NCBI GenBank assembly: GCA_035760965.1
Contig: DASTRY010000048.1
Coordinates: forward strand, 1 to 9,135
Direction of reading: 5' to 3'
From: JADGHX01 sp035760965
Lineage (GTDB): Bacteria; Pseudomonadota; Gammaproteobacteria; Steroidobacterales; Steroidobacteraceae
Length of the DNA: 9,135 nt
In this document: one piece after another, positions 1 through 6,697 of the stretch
Layout: each line of letters begins with the position of its first letter
How positions within the stretch are numbered: position 1 is the stretch's first letter
The notes under the pieces: model-generated
The model's input: only the letters and a program-made list of their open reading frames with translations
Told to the model about the DNA's origin: nothing
The model's database searches: none
Program-made: the position numbers and the translations under genes

Positions 1-1281
1 ATCCACTGCCACCTGATGCCGACGGAGCTGTTCATCCGCCGGCCCCTCCTGTGGCTCACGTTCGCGACGCGTAAGCGCGTGACGATCACGTGCTCGCCCA
101 ATTTCGGTTACAAGCACTATCTCAAGGTGCTTGGCGACCGCTCGGTCGAGGGGCTCGATCTCTCCTCGGTGCGGCTGATCTTCAATGGCGCCGAGCCCAT
201 CTCCGTGGACCTCGTCGAAGAATTCCTGACGCGCATGCAGCCGGCGAAGCTCGCGCGTACGGCAATGTTTCCGGTGTACGGGCTCGCCGAAGCATCGCTC
301 GCGATGACCTTCCCGCCGCTCGCACGCGACTACCGCGCCGTGGCGTTCAAGCGCCAGGAGCTCGGCGTGGGCAACGCAGTCATGCCGATCGCGAAGACGG
401 ATCGCGACGCGGTGGAATTCATGTCGGTCGGCCGCGCGATCCCTTACAGCGAGCTGCGGATCGCAGGCGATGACGACGCGCCGCTGCCGGACGGGCGTGT
501 CGGCAACATCTATATCCGCGGGCAGAACGTCACGCAGGGGTACTTCGAGAATCCCGAGGCGAATACCGCGGCTCTCACGGCCGACGGCTGGCTGCGCACG
601 GGTGACCTCGGCGTCATTTACGACGGCGAGCTGTACATCACCGGCCGCGCGAAAGAGATCATCTTCGTCAACGGACAGAACTACTACCCGCACGATCTCG
701 AGAGCATCGCGCAGCGCGCCGAGGGCCTCGAGCTCGGCAAGGTCGTCGCTGCCGGCGCGAAGCCGCGCGGTGCGCAGACCGAACAGCTCGTCGTGTTCGT
801 GCTCCACCGCGGTGACATGAAGGACTTCCTGCCGACCGCGACGCAAGTGGCGCGGCTCATCAACGAGCACACTGGACTCGAAGTCGCGGAAGTCATTCCG
901 GTCAAACGTATTCCGAAGACGACGAGCGGCAAGATCCAGCGCCACCTCCTCGAAGAGAGCTACGTGCAGGGCGAATTCGACGCGGAGCTCGCGGAGCTGC
1001 GCGCCTTGCGCGAAGCGCAGCGCGGCGCCGGCAACGGCGCCTCGCGCTCGGCCATCGAGGATCAGCTCAAGACCATCGTGGACGCGGCGCTCGAAGGCAA
1101 GAACGTCGGCGTGCACGACAACCTGTTCGAGATCGGCGCGAGCTCGCTGAAGCTGATCGAGATTCACGAGAACATCGATCGCGACTACCCCGGGCTCGTC
1201 GACCTGACGGAGCTGTTCGACTTCCCGACGATCGCCGAGCTGGCACAGCATCTCGAGACGAAGCTCGCCGCGCAGAAGTAG
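1..1281 (+). CDS. Acyl-adenylating ligase (FAAL/FACL type) with C-terminal carrier domain, 5' truncated
   Basis: The frame is open from base 1, so the start lies outside the window; 426 residues are visible. The enzyme should activate a fatty or other carboxylic acid with ATP and load it onto a phosphopantetheine arm, as in lipid-modified peptide/polyketide or specialised lipid pathways. Visible adenylation motifs, in order: NGAEP at about residues 62-66; YGLAEA at 93-98; TGDLG at about 200-204; GRAKEII at 215-221 followed by NGQNYYPHDLE; and PKTTSGKIQR with the likely catalytic Lys311. A carrier domain occupies about residues 345-420, with GASSLKL; Ser382 (codon 1144-1146) is the expected phosphopantetheine site. 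The segment between YGLAEA and the VGRAIPYSELRI stretch resembles fatty acyl-AMP ligases more than ordinary acyl-CoA synthetases, but this is a family impression only. It converges on pilY1 with 5 bp between stop codons. The in-frame ATG at 16 is internal to the domain and is not the start. Confidence 0.88.
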   Translation: MHCHLMPTELFIRRPLLWLTFATRKRVTITCSPNFGYKHYLKVLGDRSVEGLDLSSVRLIFNGAEPISVDLVEEFLTRMQPAKLARTAMFPVYGLAEASLAMTFPPLARDYRAVAFKRQELGVGNAVMPIAKTDRDAVEFMSVGRAIPYSELRIAGDDDAPLPDGRVGNIYIRGQNVTQGYFENPEANTAALTADGWLRTGDLGVIYDGELYITGRAKEIIFVNGQNYYPHDLESIAQRAEGLELGKVVAAGAKPRGAQTEQLVVFVLHRGDMKDFLPTATQVARLINEHTGLEVAEVIPVKRIPKTTSGKIQRHLLEESYVQGEFDAELAELRALREAQRGAGNGASRSAIEDQLKTIVDAALEGKNVGVHDNLFEIGASSLKLIEIHENIDRDYPGLVDLTELFDFPTIAELAQHLETKLAAQK

Positions 1282-1286
1282 CCCGG

Positions 1287-3161
1287 TCATTTCACACCCC
1301 GGCGTTGCCAGAACGTGCGCACCAGTGCGCCGGCGCTCACGCATGCTTTCAGTCGCGTCGAGCCGACGAGGCATTCGGGCGTGAGGCGCGCGCCCATTTC
1401 GGGACCCTCGGCGGTGGAATTGGGCACCCCCAGGCGTATCGCTACGGCGGCCGGTTCCGTGACGAGCGGAACGGATTGCGAGAGATCGGTGCGCGTGATC
1501 TTGCCATCGCCGTCGAGATCGACGGCCGCCTGCGCCGTGTCGGCGCGCACCGCGTAGACGCGCGTCGAGCCGCTCACCACACAGTCGTCCGATTCGCTGG
1601 CTCGCTGAAAGGTCGTGAACATCACGACGCCGTTCACGGTGATGGCGCTCGCCACGACTTTCTCACCGGAGCCGTCCAGTGCAAGAGTCCATCCGCTTGC
1701 GTCGGGCGGTACCTGTACCGCGCCGGGCGCGGCTGAAATGTCGATGAGGTCGGCGAAGAGAATCGGTGTCGCCGATTCGTAGTCGGCTTGCGAGCGAGCG
1801 TCGAACGGCAGGCGGTCACGGATCGCGTAGAAGCGCTCGCGTCCCGCATCGCTCGTCGTGCTGAGCGGGTTTCCGGAACCGACGGCAATGTTGAAGTACG
1901 GAATGCCTCCACGCGGCTGAATCAGCGCGACGTCGGGTGCAGTGGAGAACTGCGGCGCATCGCCTGCCGAAGCTCTTGGATCGCGAACATCGGCCAGCAC
2001 ACCGCCGGTCACGAGTGTCGCGCGCGAGTGGCCGTTCCAGATATCGAAGCGCCACACGCGGCCGATGAGGTCGATGGCGTACATGCGATCGGCGTAGTCA
2101 TCCGCGTCAGTGTCGAGCACGGCGATGGCGGATGGGATCGGGCTCGTCATGTTCGCGAGCTGCAGATCGGGCGTAGGGCCTCCCTGAGTTGTTGGGCCTG
2201 CTTCCCACAGCAAGTGACCCGTCTGTGCGTCGAGGATGAAGATCCGGCTGCCGATGGCGGCCGCCGGACTGCTCGCCGGATCGCTCGGAGGTCCGCTGCC
2301 CGGCGGCCCGCCGGCCGGAGGGCTGTCGTTCCCAATGCCCCCAGTCGAAGCGCCGTTGATCGAAGCGCCGCCACTCGAAGCGCCGCCGCTTGTATATCCA
2401 CCGTCGGTCGGAGGGCCGCTGCCCGGAGGCCCGCTCGCACCGCCGTGTGCCGCGCTACTCGTGTCGAAGCCGCCGCCAACGATCACCACGAAGTGCTCGC
2501 CGTTCTGGCGGGCTCCCGCGATGCGCACGCGCGCAATGCTCGGTGTCGACCACGCGTCGCCCAGACCGTCGAGCGCCGCGCCGTCGACTCTCCAGAGCAG
2601 ATGCGGATGGGTGCGATCCGAGATATCCAGGGCGTAATAAGTAGGGCCCGCGCGACGCAGACCGAAGTACAACCAGACCTTGTCGCCCGCGCCGACATCG
2701 ACAACGCCGTCTCCATTCGCGTCGAATCGCAGGACGCGAACATCAGTGAGCAGACCGCTGCGCGCCGACGCAGCGGCGACCTCGGGCGCGATGAATGTCC
2801 AGAGCGGCGCGGTTGTCGCTGCATCGATGGCGCGTACGCTGCCATCGCTCGCGGGCGTGATGATCGTCGCCTGCGCTACGCCACCCGGGTGATCGTAGAC
2901 AACTCTCACGGGTGCATGAGGCGTCATCGTATCGGGTGCGCAGCTCTGTGCCGCCGCGCCGGCAGTCCATGAAGCAAGCACAAGGACGAGGAGCACTTGG
3001 TGATATCGAGCAAGCCGTCGGGCACAGCCCGCGCGGCATTCGATCACGCCTGCCATCGCCGTGACCCCTGGCTTGTGACGCCGATAGCACCAGGGATTGC
3101 GCAAAATCGTGACGCACGAAGAGCGCGGCTCGCGAGCATTACTAGTCATCCGCCTCGTCAT
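1287..3161 (-). CDS. pilY1: Short PilY1-type pilus tip protein (PilC/PilY beta-propeller)
   Basis: This should be the secreted tip-associated protein of the type IV pilus, which in the family governs extension/retraction and adhesion. Diagnostic pieces: VWLYFGLRRAG then YYALDISD (about 162-182), the WSTPSIARVRI strand, FILDAQTGHLLW, RMYAIDLIGRVWRFD (359-373), RFYAIRD, and a C-terminal RTFWQRRG. EF-hand-like loops are DANGDGVVD (147-155), the degenerate DTDADDYAD (350-358) and a canonical loop beginning at D548. It has 624 residues against 1000 or more for classical PilY1, and the N-terminal von Willebrand A domain is missing. Residues about 237-302 form a Gly/Pro/Ser-rich insertion. The start at 3161 overlaps the pilX stop (ATGA) and has GGAAG 7 nt upstream. 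However, the signal peptide (hydrophobic core about 56-70, cleavage near AAA-QS) fits better with the internal ATG at 3056, residue 36, which is preceded by AGGGG. Function is well supported; the start is uncertain. Confidence 0.85.
   Translation of the reverse strand: MTRRMTSNAREPRSSCVTILRNPWCYRRHKPGVTAMAGVIECRAGCARRLARYHQVLLVLVLASWTAGAAAQSCAPDTMTPHAPVRVVYDHPGGVAQATIITPASDGSVRAIDAATTAPLWTFIAPEVAAASARSGLLTDVRVLRFDANGDGVVDVGAGDKVWLYFGLRRAGPTYYALDISDRTHPHLLWRVDGAALDGLGDAWSTPSIARVRIAGARQNGEHFVVIVGGGFDTSSAAHGGASGPPGSGPPTDGGYTSGGASSGGASINGASTGGIGNDSPPAGGPPGSGPPSDPASSPAAAIGSRIFILDAQTGHLLWEAGPTTQGGPTPDLQLANMTSPIPSAIAVLDTDADDYADRMYAIDLIGRVWRFDIWNGHSRATLVTGGVLADVRDPRASAGDAPQFSTAPDVALIQPRGGIPYFNIAVGSGNPLSTTSDAGRERFYAIRDRLPFDARSQADYESATPILFADLIDISAAPGAVQVPPDASGWTLALDGSGEKVVASAITVNGVVMFTTFQRASESDDCVVSGSTRVYAVRADTAQAAVDLDGDGKITRTDLSQSVPLVTEPAAVAIRLGVPNSTAEGPEMGARLTPECLVGSTRLKACVSAGALVRTFWQRRGVK
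2281..2434. repeat. Nested repeats coding the PilY1 Gly/Pro/Ser insertion
   Basis: A 31-bp direct repeat (2281-2311 and 2404-2434, 28 of 31 identical, offset 123 bp or 41 codons) encodes the two GPPGSGPP blocks. Between the copies the 11-mer TCGAAGCGCCG occurs three times at 15-bp spacing (2345-2355, 2360-2370, 2375-2385), encoding three five-residue units of the GAS type. All spacings are multiples of three, so copy changes would preserve the reading frame. Confidence 0.85.
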
Positions 3162-3634
3162 GGCGCTACTTCCGTAAGTCCGCCTTCCCTCTGCACGAAG
3201 CTCGCGACCCCGGGCGTCGAGCTGACGACCATCACGCCCTGCAACTGATCATCGCTCGCGCCGCGCGCCGCCTCACCGATGCTTTCGATCTCGAAGTGCT
3301 GCGCAGAAAACTGGCCGGCGCTGAAGCCCGGCACGGTCGTGGAGTCGCCGACGTATCGCGCTCTCGCGAAGTAGCTGCCCGAAGCCGTGGTGTCCGCGAT
3401 GCTGATCGACGAAGTCGGCTCGAGCGCGCCGGCCGCGAGTCGCGCAATGGCCGCTTCGACGCCCGCCGACGCGGCATCCACTGCCTGCCGGTGCAACTGC
3501 TCGTTGCCCGCCATTGCCAGTTCGGCGACCGACAGTGACATGCCGGTGGTCGCGAGCAGCGTGACGATGAGCAGCAGAATGAGTGCGACGATCAACGCCG
3601 CTCCGCGCACTTTCGTCTGCCTCACGATGCTCAT
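3158..3634 (-). CDS. pilX: Type IV pilus minor pilin PilX
   Basis: This 158-residue inner-membrane pilin-like protein should enter the minor-pilin complex that primes pilus assembly and carries PilY1. The N-terminus has a short basic leader, then G10 followed by AALIVALILLLIVTLLATTG, the PilX N-terminal membrane helix. It continues with SVAELAMAGNEQLHRQAVDAASAG, resembling the family pattern of an AGN motif followed by an Ala-rich helix. The residue five after the predicted PilD cleavage is Val15 rather than the usual pilin Glu. The rest is a small unassigned globular domain. The ATG at 3634 overlaps the pilW TGA (ATGA) and has GAGG 5 nt upstream; the stop overlaps the pilY1 start in the same way. 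Translational coupling along the operon is therefore likely. The call rests on the N-terminal signature plus position. Confidence 0.87.
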   Translation of the reverse strand: MSIVRQTKVRGAALIVALILLLIVTLLATTGMSLSVAELAMAGNEQLHRQAVDAASAGVEAAIARLAAGALEPTSSISIADTTASGSYFARARYVGDSTTVPGFSAGQFSAQHFEIESIGEAARGASDDQLQGVMVVSSTPGVASFVQREGGLTEVAP

Positions 3635-4674
3635 CTGAGCCTCGCATTGCGCAGCGCAATGGTCCGCGACATGAGCACGCGACGGTACGATCGCTCTGCT
3701 CCAGCGGGCGTGTACACGACGTCCGCGTAGCGATAGGTCATCGCATCATCGAAGCTCGCCTCCGGAAGATCGGCACGAATGCGCAGCCACACCCGTACCG
3801 CGTAGATCCGCGAGCGCAGCGCGTCGGCGAAATCCGGATTCACGTAACGCGTCGCACGATCCATCCCGTCTGCATCGATCCCGAGCTCGACCTGCAAGTC
3901 CTCGACGCCCGGCATGACCTCGTCATCGACGAACGACGCGCCCGCGCTGGTGCGCGTCAACGACTTCACGCGCAGCGCCGGAAAGCCGTTCTGACCGACC
4001 GAATCTCGCGCAACGTAGTACGCGCTCACGAGGAAGTTGTGCACGCGGTGATCGTCGTCGACGGCTCCGGGCGCGACACCGTCCGCGAACATCAGTTGAT
4101 TGGCGCCACTTGCCAGACGCGATGCGTAGACTTGAATGCGTCCGGCCTCGGCCGCGCTGGTTTCGGTCTCGACGCGCCGAAGAGTGAGCGTATCCGCGCC
4201 CACTTGCGCACGACCCTGGTACGCGCCGCACGTTGCGCCGCGGCCGAGCGCGAACGTGTTGTTGGAGCCCTGCACGGGCAGCGCGACATCCACCGCGAAA
4301 TTGACGCCGCAAGCGTGGGCCGTGCTCGGCAACGCGGCGAGCGGCGCCGGCAATGGGCCGCCCACCTCAGCTGGGAACTGGCGCAGTTGCGCCGCAGTCG
4401 CGAGCGTTCTCGCCGGGCTTGCGCCCGCCACGAAACGCACCGCGTCCGCTGCGTTCGTGAAGCCGTAGTAGCCGGCAAGCTCGATGTCCGATTCCATCGC
4501 GGCGAGCGCGAATCGCCCCTGCTCCTGCAAGCGGGCGACGCGTTCGTTGACGCGATAACTCCCACTCGCTTGCGCGTACATGGCGAGCACGCCGGCGAAG
4601 ATCACGCAGGCGATCGTAATGGCGATGAGCAGCTCGATGAGCGTGAAGCCGCGCGACGTTTCCGAACGGATCAT
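3631..4674 (-). CDS. pilW: Type IV pilus minor pilin PilW
   Basis: This 347-residue minor pilin should be cleaved and methylated by PilD and belong to the tip/priming complex with FimT-, PilV- and PilX-like proteins. The leader MIRSETSRG is followed by a canonical class III signal, FTLIELLIAITIACVIFAG, with cleavage after Gly9 and Glu14 at position +5. The helix continues into a region containing RFALAAMESDIELAGYYGF, typical of PilW. The C-terminal half has the family pattern GVEDLQVELGID (after residue 235) followed by a strand with YAVRVWLRIR, and it ends in SRTIALRNARLR. The open frame extends upstream to 4812, but that part is shadow sequence across the end of pilV. The ATG at 4674 forms an ATGA overlap with the pilV stop and places the leader correctly. 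No clear Shine-Dalgarno precedes it, so coupling to pilV is likely. Confidence 0.9.
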   Translation of the reverse strand: MIRSETSRGFTLIELLIAITIACVIFAGVLAMYAQASGSYRVNERVARLQEQGRFALAAMESDIELAGYYGFTNAADAVRFVAGASPARTLATAAQLRQFPAEVGGPLPAPLAALPSTAHACGVNFAVDVALPVQGSNNTFALGRGATCGAYQGRAQVGADTLTLRRVETETSAAEAGRIQVYASRLASGANQLMFADGVAPGAVDDDHRVHNFLVSAYYVARDSVGQNGFPALRVKSLTRTSAGASFVDDEVMPGVEDLQVELGIDADGMDRATRYVNPDFADALRSRIYAVRVWLRIRADLPEASFDDAMTYRYADVVYTPAGAERSYRRVLMSRTIALRNARLR

Positions 4675-5177
4675 GGCGTCGGCACCAGCAGCAGGTCCGA
4701 GCGATACGTCGCGAGCTCGGGCTCGCCGCGTTCGACCCATGAGACGCCGACGCGGTAAAGCGCCGGTGCATCGATCGCGCTCGCCGCCGTGTATTCGACG
4801 TTCGCGGCACATCGAGCTTGCGCGAGCGGCAAGGCGGCACGCGCAGCGTCCTGCCAGCGGGCGAGATCATCCTGGGCCAACTCGCTTGCCGTGCAGTTCG
4901 CGCCCGCCGCGGCATCGGTGGCTGCGCAGTTGTGCGTGCTCGGCACGCCGGTGTAGCTGGCGCAATCGTATGCGCCTGCTGCTGCGGGATTCGCGCGAAT
5001 GCGCTCCGCCATGTCGGTGACGAGATTCACGGCCTGCGTCCGCAGGAGCGCATCGTGCCCGGCGCGCAGGCCGCGCAGAATCAGCCCCGCCATCCCGAGC
5101 AGGCCTATCGCGAGCACGACGACAGCGACCATGCACTCGATGAGCGTCAGGCCTCGGGCGCGTGTCAGGGCGCGCAT
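4671..5177 (-). CDS. pilV: Type IV pilus minor pilin PilV
   Basis: This 168-residue minor pilin sits in the inner membrane before assembly. The leader MRALTRARG is followed by LTLIECMVAVVVLAIGLLGM: cleavage after Gly9, Leu at +1 instead of Phe, and Glu14 at +5. The following helix has RAGHDALLRTQAVNLVTDM and AERIRANPAAAGAY, which match the PilV pattern of a helix leading to AxRIRxNP. Cysteines (for example YDCASYTG, THNCAATD, GANCTAS, QARCAANV) probably form disulfides in the periplasmic domain. The start at 5177 was chosen over the longer frame to 5486 because it places the leader correctly and has a strong GAGGAGG at 5182-5188 only 4 nt upstream. The 5' end overlaps the fimT-like gene by 13 bp and the 3' end overlaps pilW by ATGA. 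Confidence 0.9.
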   Translation of the reverse strand: MRALTRARGLTLIECMVAVVVLAIGLLGMAGLILRGLRAGHDALLRTQAVNLVTDMAERIRANPAAAGAYDCASYTGVPSTHNCAATDAAAGANCTASELAQDDLARWQDAARAALPLAQARCAANVEYTAASAIDAPALYRVGVSWVERGEPELATYRSDLLLVPTP

Positions 5178-6067
5178 GCGGCCTCCTCGACGGCGACGCG
5201 CGGCCGCCCTGTCTGACTCACGACGACGGCGCGTCCAGCCACTGCGCGCCTCACATCGCAGACGTCGAACGTGCTCGTGAGACTCGCGCGCGCGCCCGGC
5301 CAGAACGTGACTGCTGCTCGCGATCCGTGCACGGCGACGCCTTCCGGGGCTTGAAACTGCCGCAGCACCGGCGGCACGACCACCACTGGCGCGGTCACGC
5401 CGGCGTTGGGTTGCGCGAAGACGAGCCAGCCGGTTGCGGTGTCGCGCGCGGACGGGACGCACGTCTGACCATCCGCAGATAGGCACAGCGTGACGGGACG
5501 AGCGTCGAGCACGGCCGCACTGCGCGCGAAGTGGAGCGCGGCGACCAACTCGGTCGTCACGGCCCCCACGCCCGCCGTCCTTCGCAAGCTTCCAAAGGAG
5601 GGGACGGCCAAGGTCGCGAGAATGGCCATGACGGCGACCACTGCGAGGAGCTCGACGAGCGTCAGACCGGCCACGCGGGCAGCACGGGCGAGCCGACCCC
5701 GTACGCTGGTGAGGACCTTGGCACCGTCACGCTCGAGTGGTGCCTCGACTCCGGTATGGGCAGGGTTGCGTGCGCCACCGTGCCGTGCCGCCGCGATGCC
5801 GGTTGCGGCGCCGGGCCTTAGCGCTACCTCACGCTGCGCTGACACCCCGACCGCGTGCCCAGCCGCCGCGCCGCTGCGGCCCAACCCCGCGACGCTCTGC
5901 CGTGCGGCCGCGGCGCCGCGCCATGCCGCCGCGATTCCGTGTTCTGCCGCCGCGATGCCGTGTTCTGCCGCCGCGTCCCCGCGGCCTGCCGTGGTGTCTC
6001 CGCTCCCATCCGCCGCCGCGCCACCAGCGCTTCGGCGCGAGCCTCCAATTCGATCCCTGGCATCCAT
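5165..6067 (-). CDS. fimT: FimT/FimU (GspH-type) pseudopilin with unusual N-terminal extension
   Basis: This is the first gene of the minor-pilin operon. The last 166 residues after the cleavage site form a normal GspH/FimT pseudopilin: VAG then LTLVELLAVVAVMAILATLA and PSFGSLRR, a helix with ELVAALHFARSAAVLDAR, then CLSADGQTC, ATGWLVF and a C-terminal SQTGRPRVA motif before a final Cys. The difficulty is the start. The ATG at 6067 has the best Shine-Dalgarno in the window (AAGGAGG, complement of 6074-6080, 6 nt away) and is in frame, but it puts about 134 Ala/Gly/Arg-rich residues before the cleavage site. Part of that stretch is encoded by 21-bp tandem repeats. A GTG at 5674 would give only MAG as leader and has no Shine-Dalgarno. 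A GTG at 5845 and a TTG at 6151 are other options. Family assignment is firm; the true start is open. Confidence 0.72.
   Translation of the reverse strand: MDARDRIGGSRRSAGGAAADGSGDTTAGRGDAAAEHGIAAAEHGIAAAWRGAAAARQSVAGLGRSGAAAGHAVGVSAQREVALRPGAATGIAAARHGGARNPAHTGVEAPLERDGAKVLTSVRGRLARAARVAGLTLVELLAVVAVMAILATLAVPSFGSLRRTAGVGAVTTELVAALHFARSAAVLDARPVTLCLSADGQTCVPSARDTATGWLVFAQPNAGVTAPVVVVPPVLRQFQAPEGVAVHGSRAAVTFWPGARASLTSTFDVCDVRRAVAGRAVVVSQTGRPRVAVEEAACAP
5925..5975. repeat. 21-bp tandem repeat, about 2.4 copies
   Basis: Units 5925-5945 and 5946-5966 differ at one base out of 21 and are followed by the first 9 bases of a third unit. A further 15-bp match to the second unit lies at 5787-5801. 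On the minus strand, in the fimT frame, the repeat encodes the duplicated AAEHGIA block. The surrounding 5780-6060 region is low-complexity GC-rich sequence. Confidence 0.85.
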
Positions 6068-6151
6068 CCGTGGCCTCCTTCGCCGGCCCGTCGCCGGCGC
6101 CCGGAAGGTTGCGCCCGCCGCTCCCGGCGCCGCGACCCGCGTAATTGCCAA

Positions 6152-6247
6152 AATCGCGAATTATTCGGGGTCGAGATGGCCAAACCGTGGCCCGGGTCCG
6201 CCTGCACCCCCGTGCGCAAGTCCCCGCCGTGGCTATAATCCGCGCCC
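6152..6247. other. Divergent intergenic region between pilin operon and Fur-family gene
   Basis: This short region separates the two transcription directions. It has an AT-richer patch around 6141-6175 containing the 9-bp palindrome GAATTATTC (6159-6167). I could not place a convincing minus-strand -35/-10 pair for the pilin operon. The plus-strand -10 is listed separately. If the pilin operon starts translation at 6067, its leader would also include 6068-6151. Confidence 0.4.
6234..6239 (+). promoter_or_regulatory. -10 box TATAAT of the Fur-family gene, leaderless mRNA predicted
   Basis: A perfect TATAAT is followed by the GC-rich discriminator CCGCGCCC and then ATG at 6248. The expected start point, about 7 nt past the box, falls at about 6246-6248, on or beside the ATG. 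No Shine-Dalgarno precedes the ATG. No good -35 hexamer is visible 16-18 bp upstream. Confidence 0.72.
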
Positions 6248-6694
6248 ATGAACGGCAACGCGCCCACTCACGCCCAGGCCCACGCCGCGCACCCTTCCGA
6301 GGATTGCGCCCGCAAGCTCACGGCGCTCGGCATCCGGCCGACGGCGCAGCGCGTGCAGATCGCGGAGCTGCTGCTTTCAGCGCCCCAGCACCTCTCGGCA
6401 GAGCAGATTCTCGCGAGCCTGCGCCGCGCGGGCGCGCGCGTGTCGAAGGCCACGGTCTACAACACGCTCAACTTGTTCGCTGCGCATGGGCTCATCCGCC
6501 AGCTTTCGGTGGATGGCGCGCGCGCGTGGTTCGACTCGAACGTCGTTCCGCACTATCACTTCCACGACGAGGCCACCGGGGCCTTGACGGACGTCGCCGT
6601 CCCGGACGTGGAGTTCGCCCGCTTGCCGCCCCCACCGCCGGGGATGGAAGTGGCCGGCATCGATCTGGTGATCCGGCTGCGAAAAAAAATGTAG
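6248..6694 (+). CDS. Fur-family transcriptional regulator
   Basis: This 148-residue cytoplasmic metal- or redox-responsive DNA-binding protein has the Fur fold. The winged helix spans about residues 22-86, with LGIRPTAQRVQIAELLL, HLSAEQIL and the recognition helix region SKATVYNTLNLFAAHGLI. The dimerisation/metal part starts at about 95 with PHYHFHDEATGALTDV; His102, His104, His106 and Glu108 are plausible metal ligands. The CxxC structural zinc pairs of classical Fur, Zur and PerR are absent, and the only cysteine is Cys20. The C-terminus is short (IDLVIRLRKKM). It is therefore probably not the housekeeping Fur; Irr-like or another Fur subgroup is possible, and the metal cannot be told from sequence. 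It lies upstream of tRNA-Thr and divergent from the pilin operon. Whether it controls pilin expression is unknown; I saw no Fur box. Confidence 0.88.
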   Translation: MNGNAPTHAQAHAAHPSEDCARKLTALGIRPTAQRVQIAELLLSAPQHLSAEQILASLRRAGARVSKATVYNTLNLFAAHGLIRQLSVDGARAWFDSNVVPHYHFHDEATGALTDVAVPDVEFARLPPPPPGMEVAGIDLVIRLRKKM

Positions 6695-6697
6695 AAT
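6692..6697 (+). promoter_or_regulatory. -10 box TAGAAT of the tRNA-Thr gene
   Basis: TAGAAT followed by CCGCGCCC overlaps the stop codon of the Fur-family gene. The predicted start at about 6704 gives a leader of roughly 67 nt before the tRNA. The GC-rich discriminator is typical of stable-RNA promoters under stringent control. Downstream, 6721-6731 can form a small hairpin (CCCC-GAA-GGGG). The -35 is weak or unclear. Confidence 0.55.

Noticed and set aside
1788..2972. Long plus-strand open frame of 394 codons
   Set aside because: It is antisense to pilY1, rich in Arg/Ala, without domain motifs: a high-GC shadow.
3583..4758. Long plus-strand open frame of 391 codons
   Set aside because: It is antisense to pilW with an Arg-rich composition and no recognisable motifs; the pilW frame has a clear class III signal.
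5925..5975. Possible CRISPR array
   Set aside because: The repeats are directly abutting with no spacers; the 15-bp units in pilY1 likewise have only 4-nt gaps.
5824..6063. Separate 79-codon minus-strand gene starting MPGIELEARAEALVARRR, using the same Shine-Dalgarno as fimT
   Set aside because: Spacing from AAGGAGG is about 10 nt instead of 6, and most of the frame is repeat-derived Arg/Ala sequence. It is kept only as an alternative for the fimT start problem.
6152..6247. Fur box in the divergent promoter region
   Set aside because: Only a 9-bp AT palindrome is visible, with no match to the GATAAT-type hexamer array.
5490..6251. Plus-strand open frame of 253 codons over the fimT region
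   Set aside because: It is an Ala/Pro/Arg-rich shadow that runs through the repeats and into the promoter and start of the Fur-family gene.
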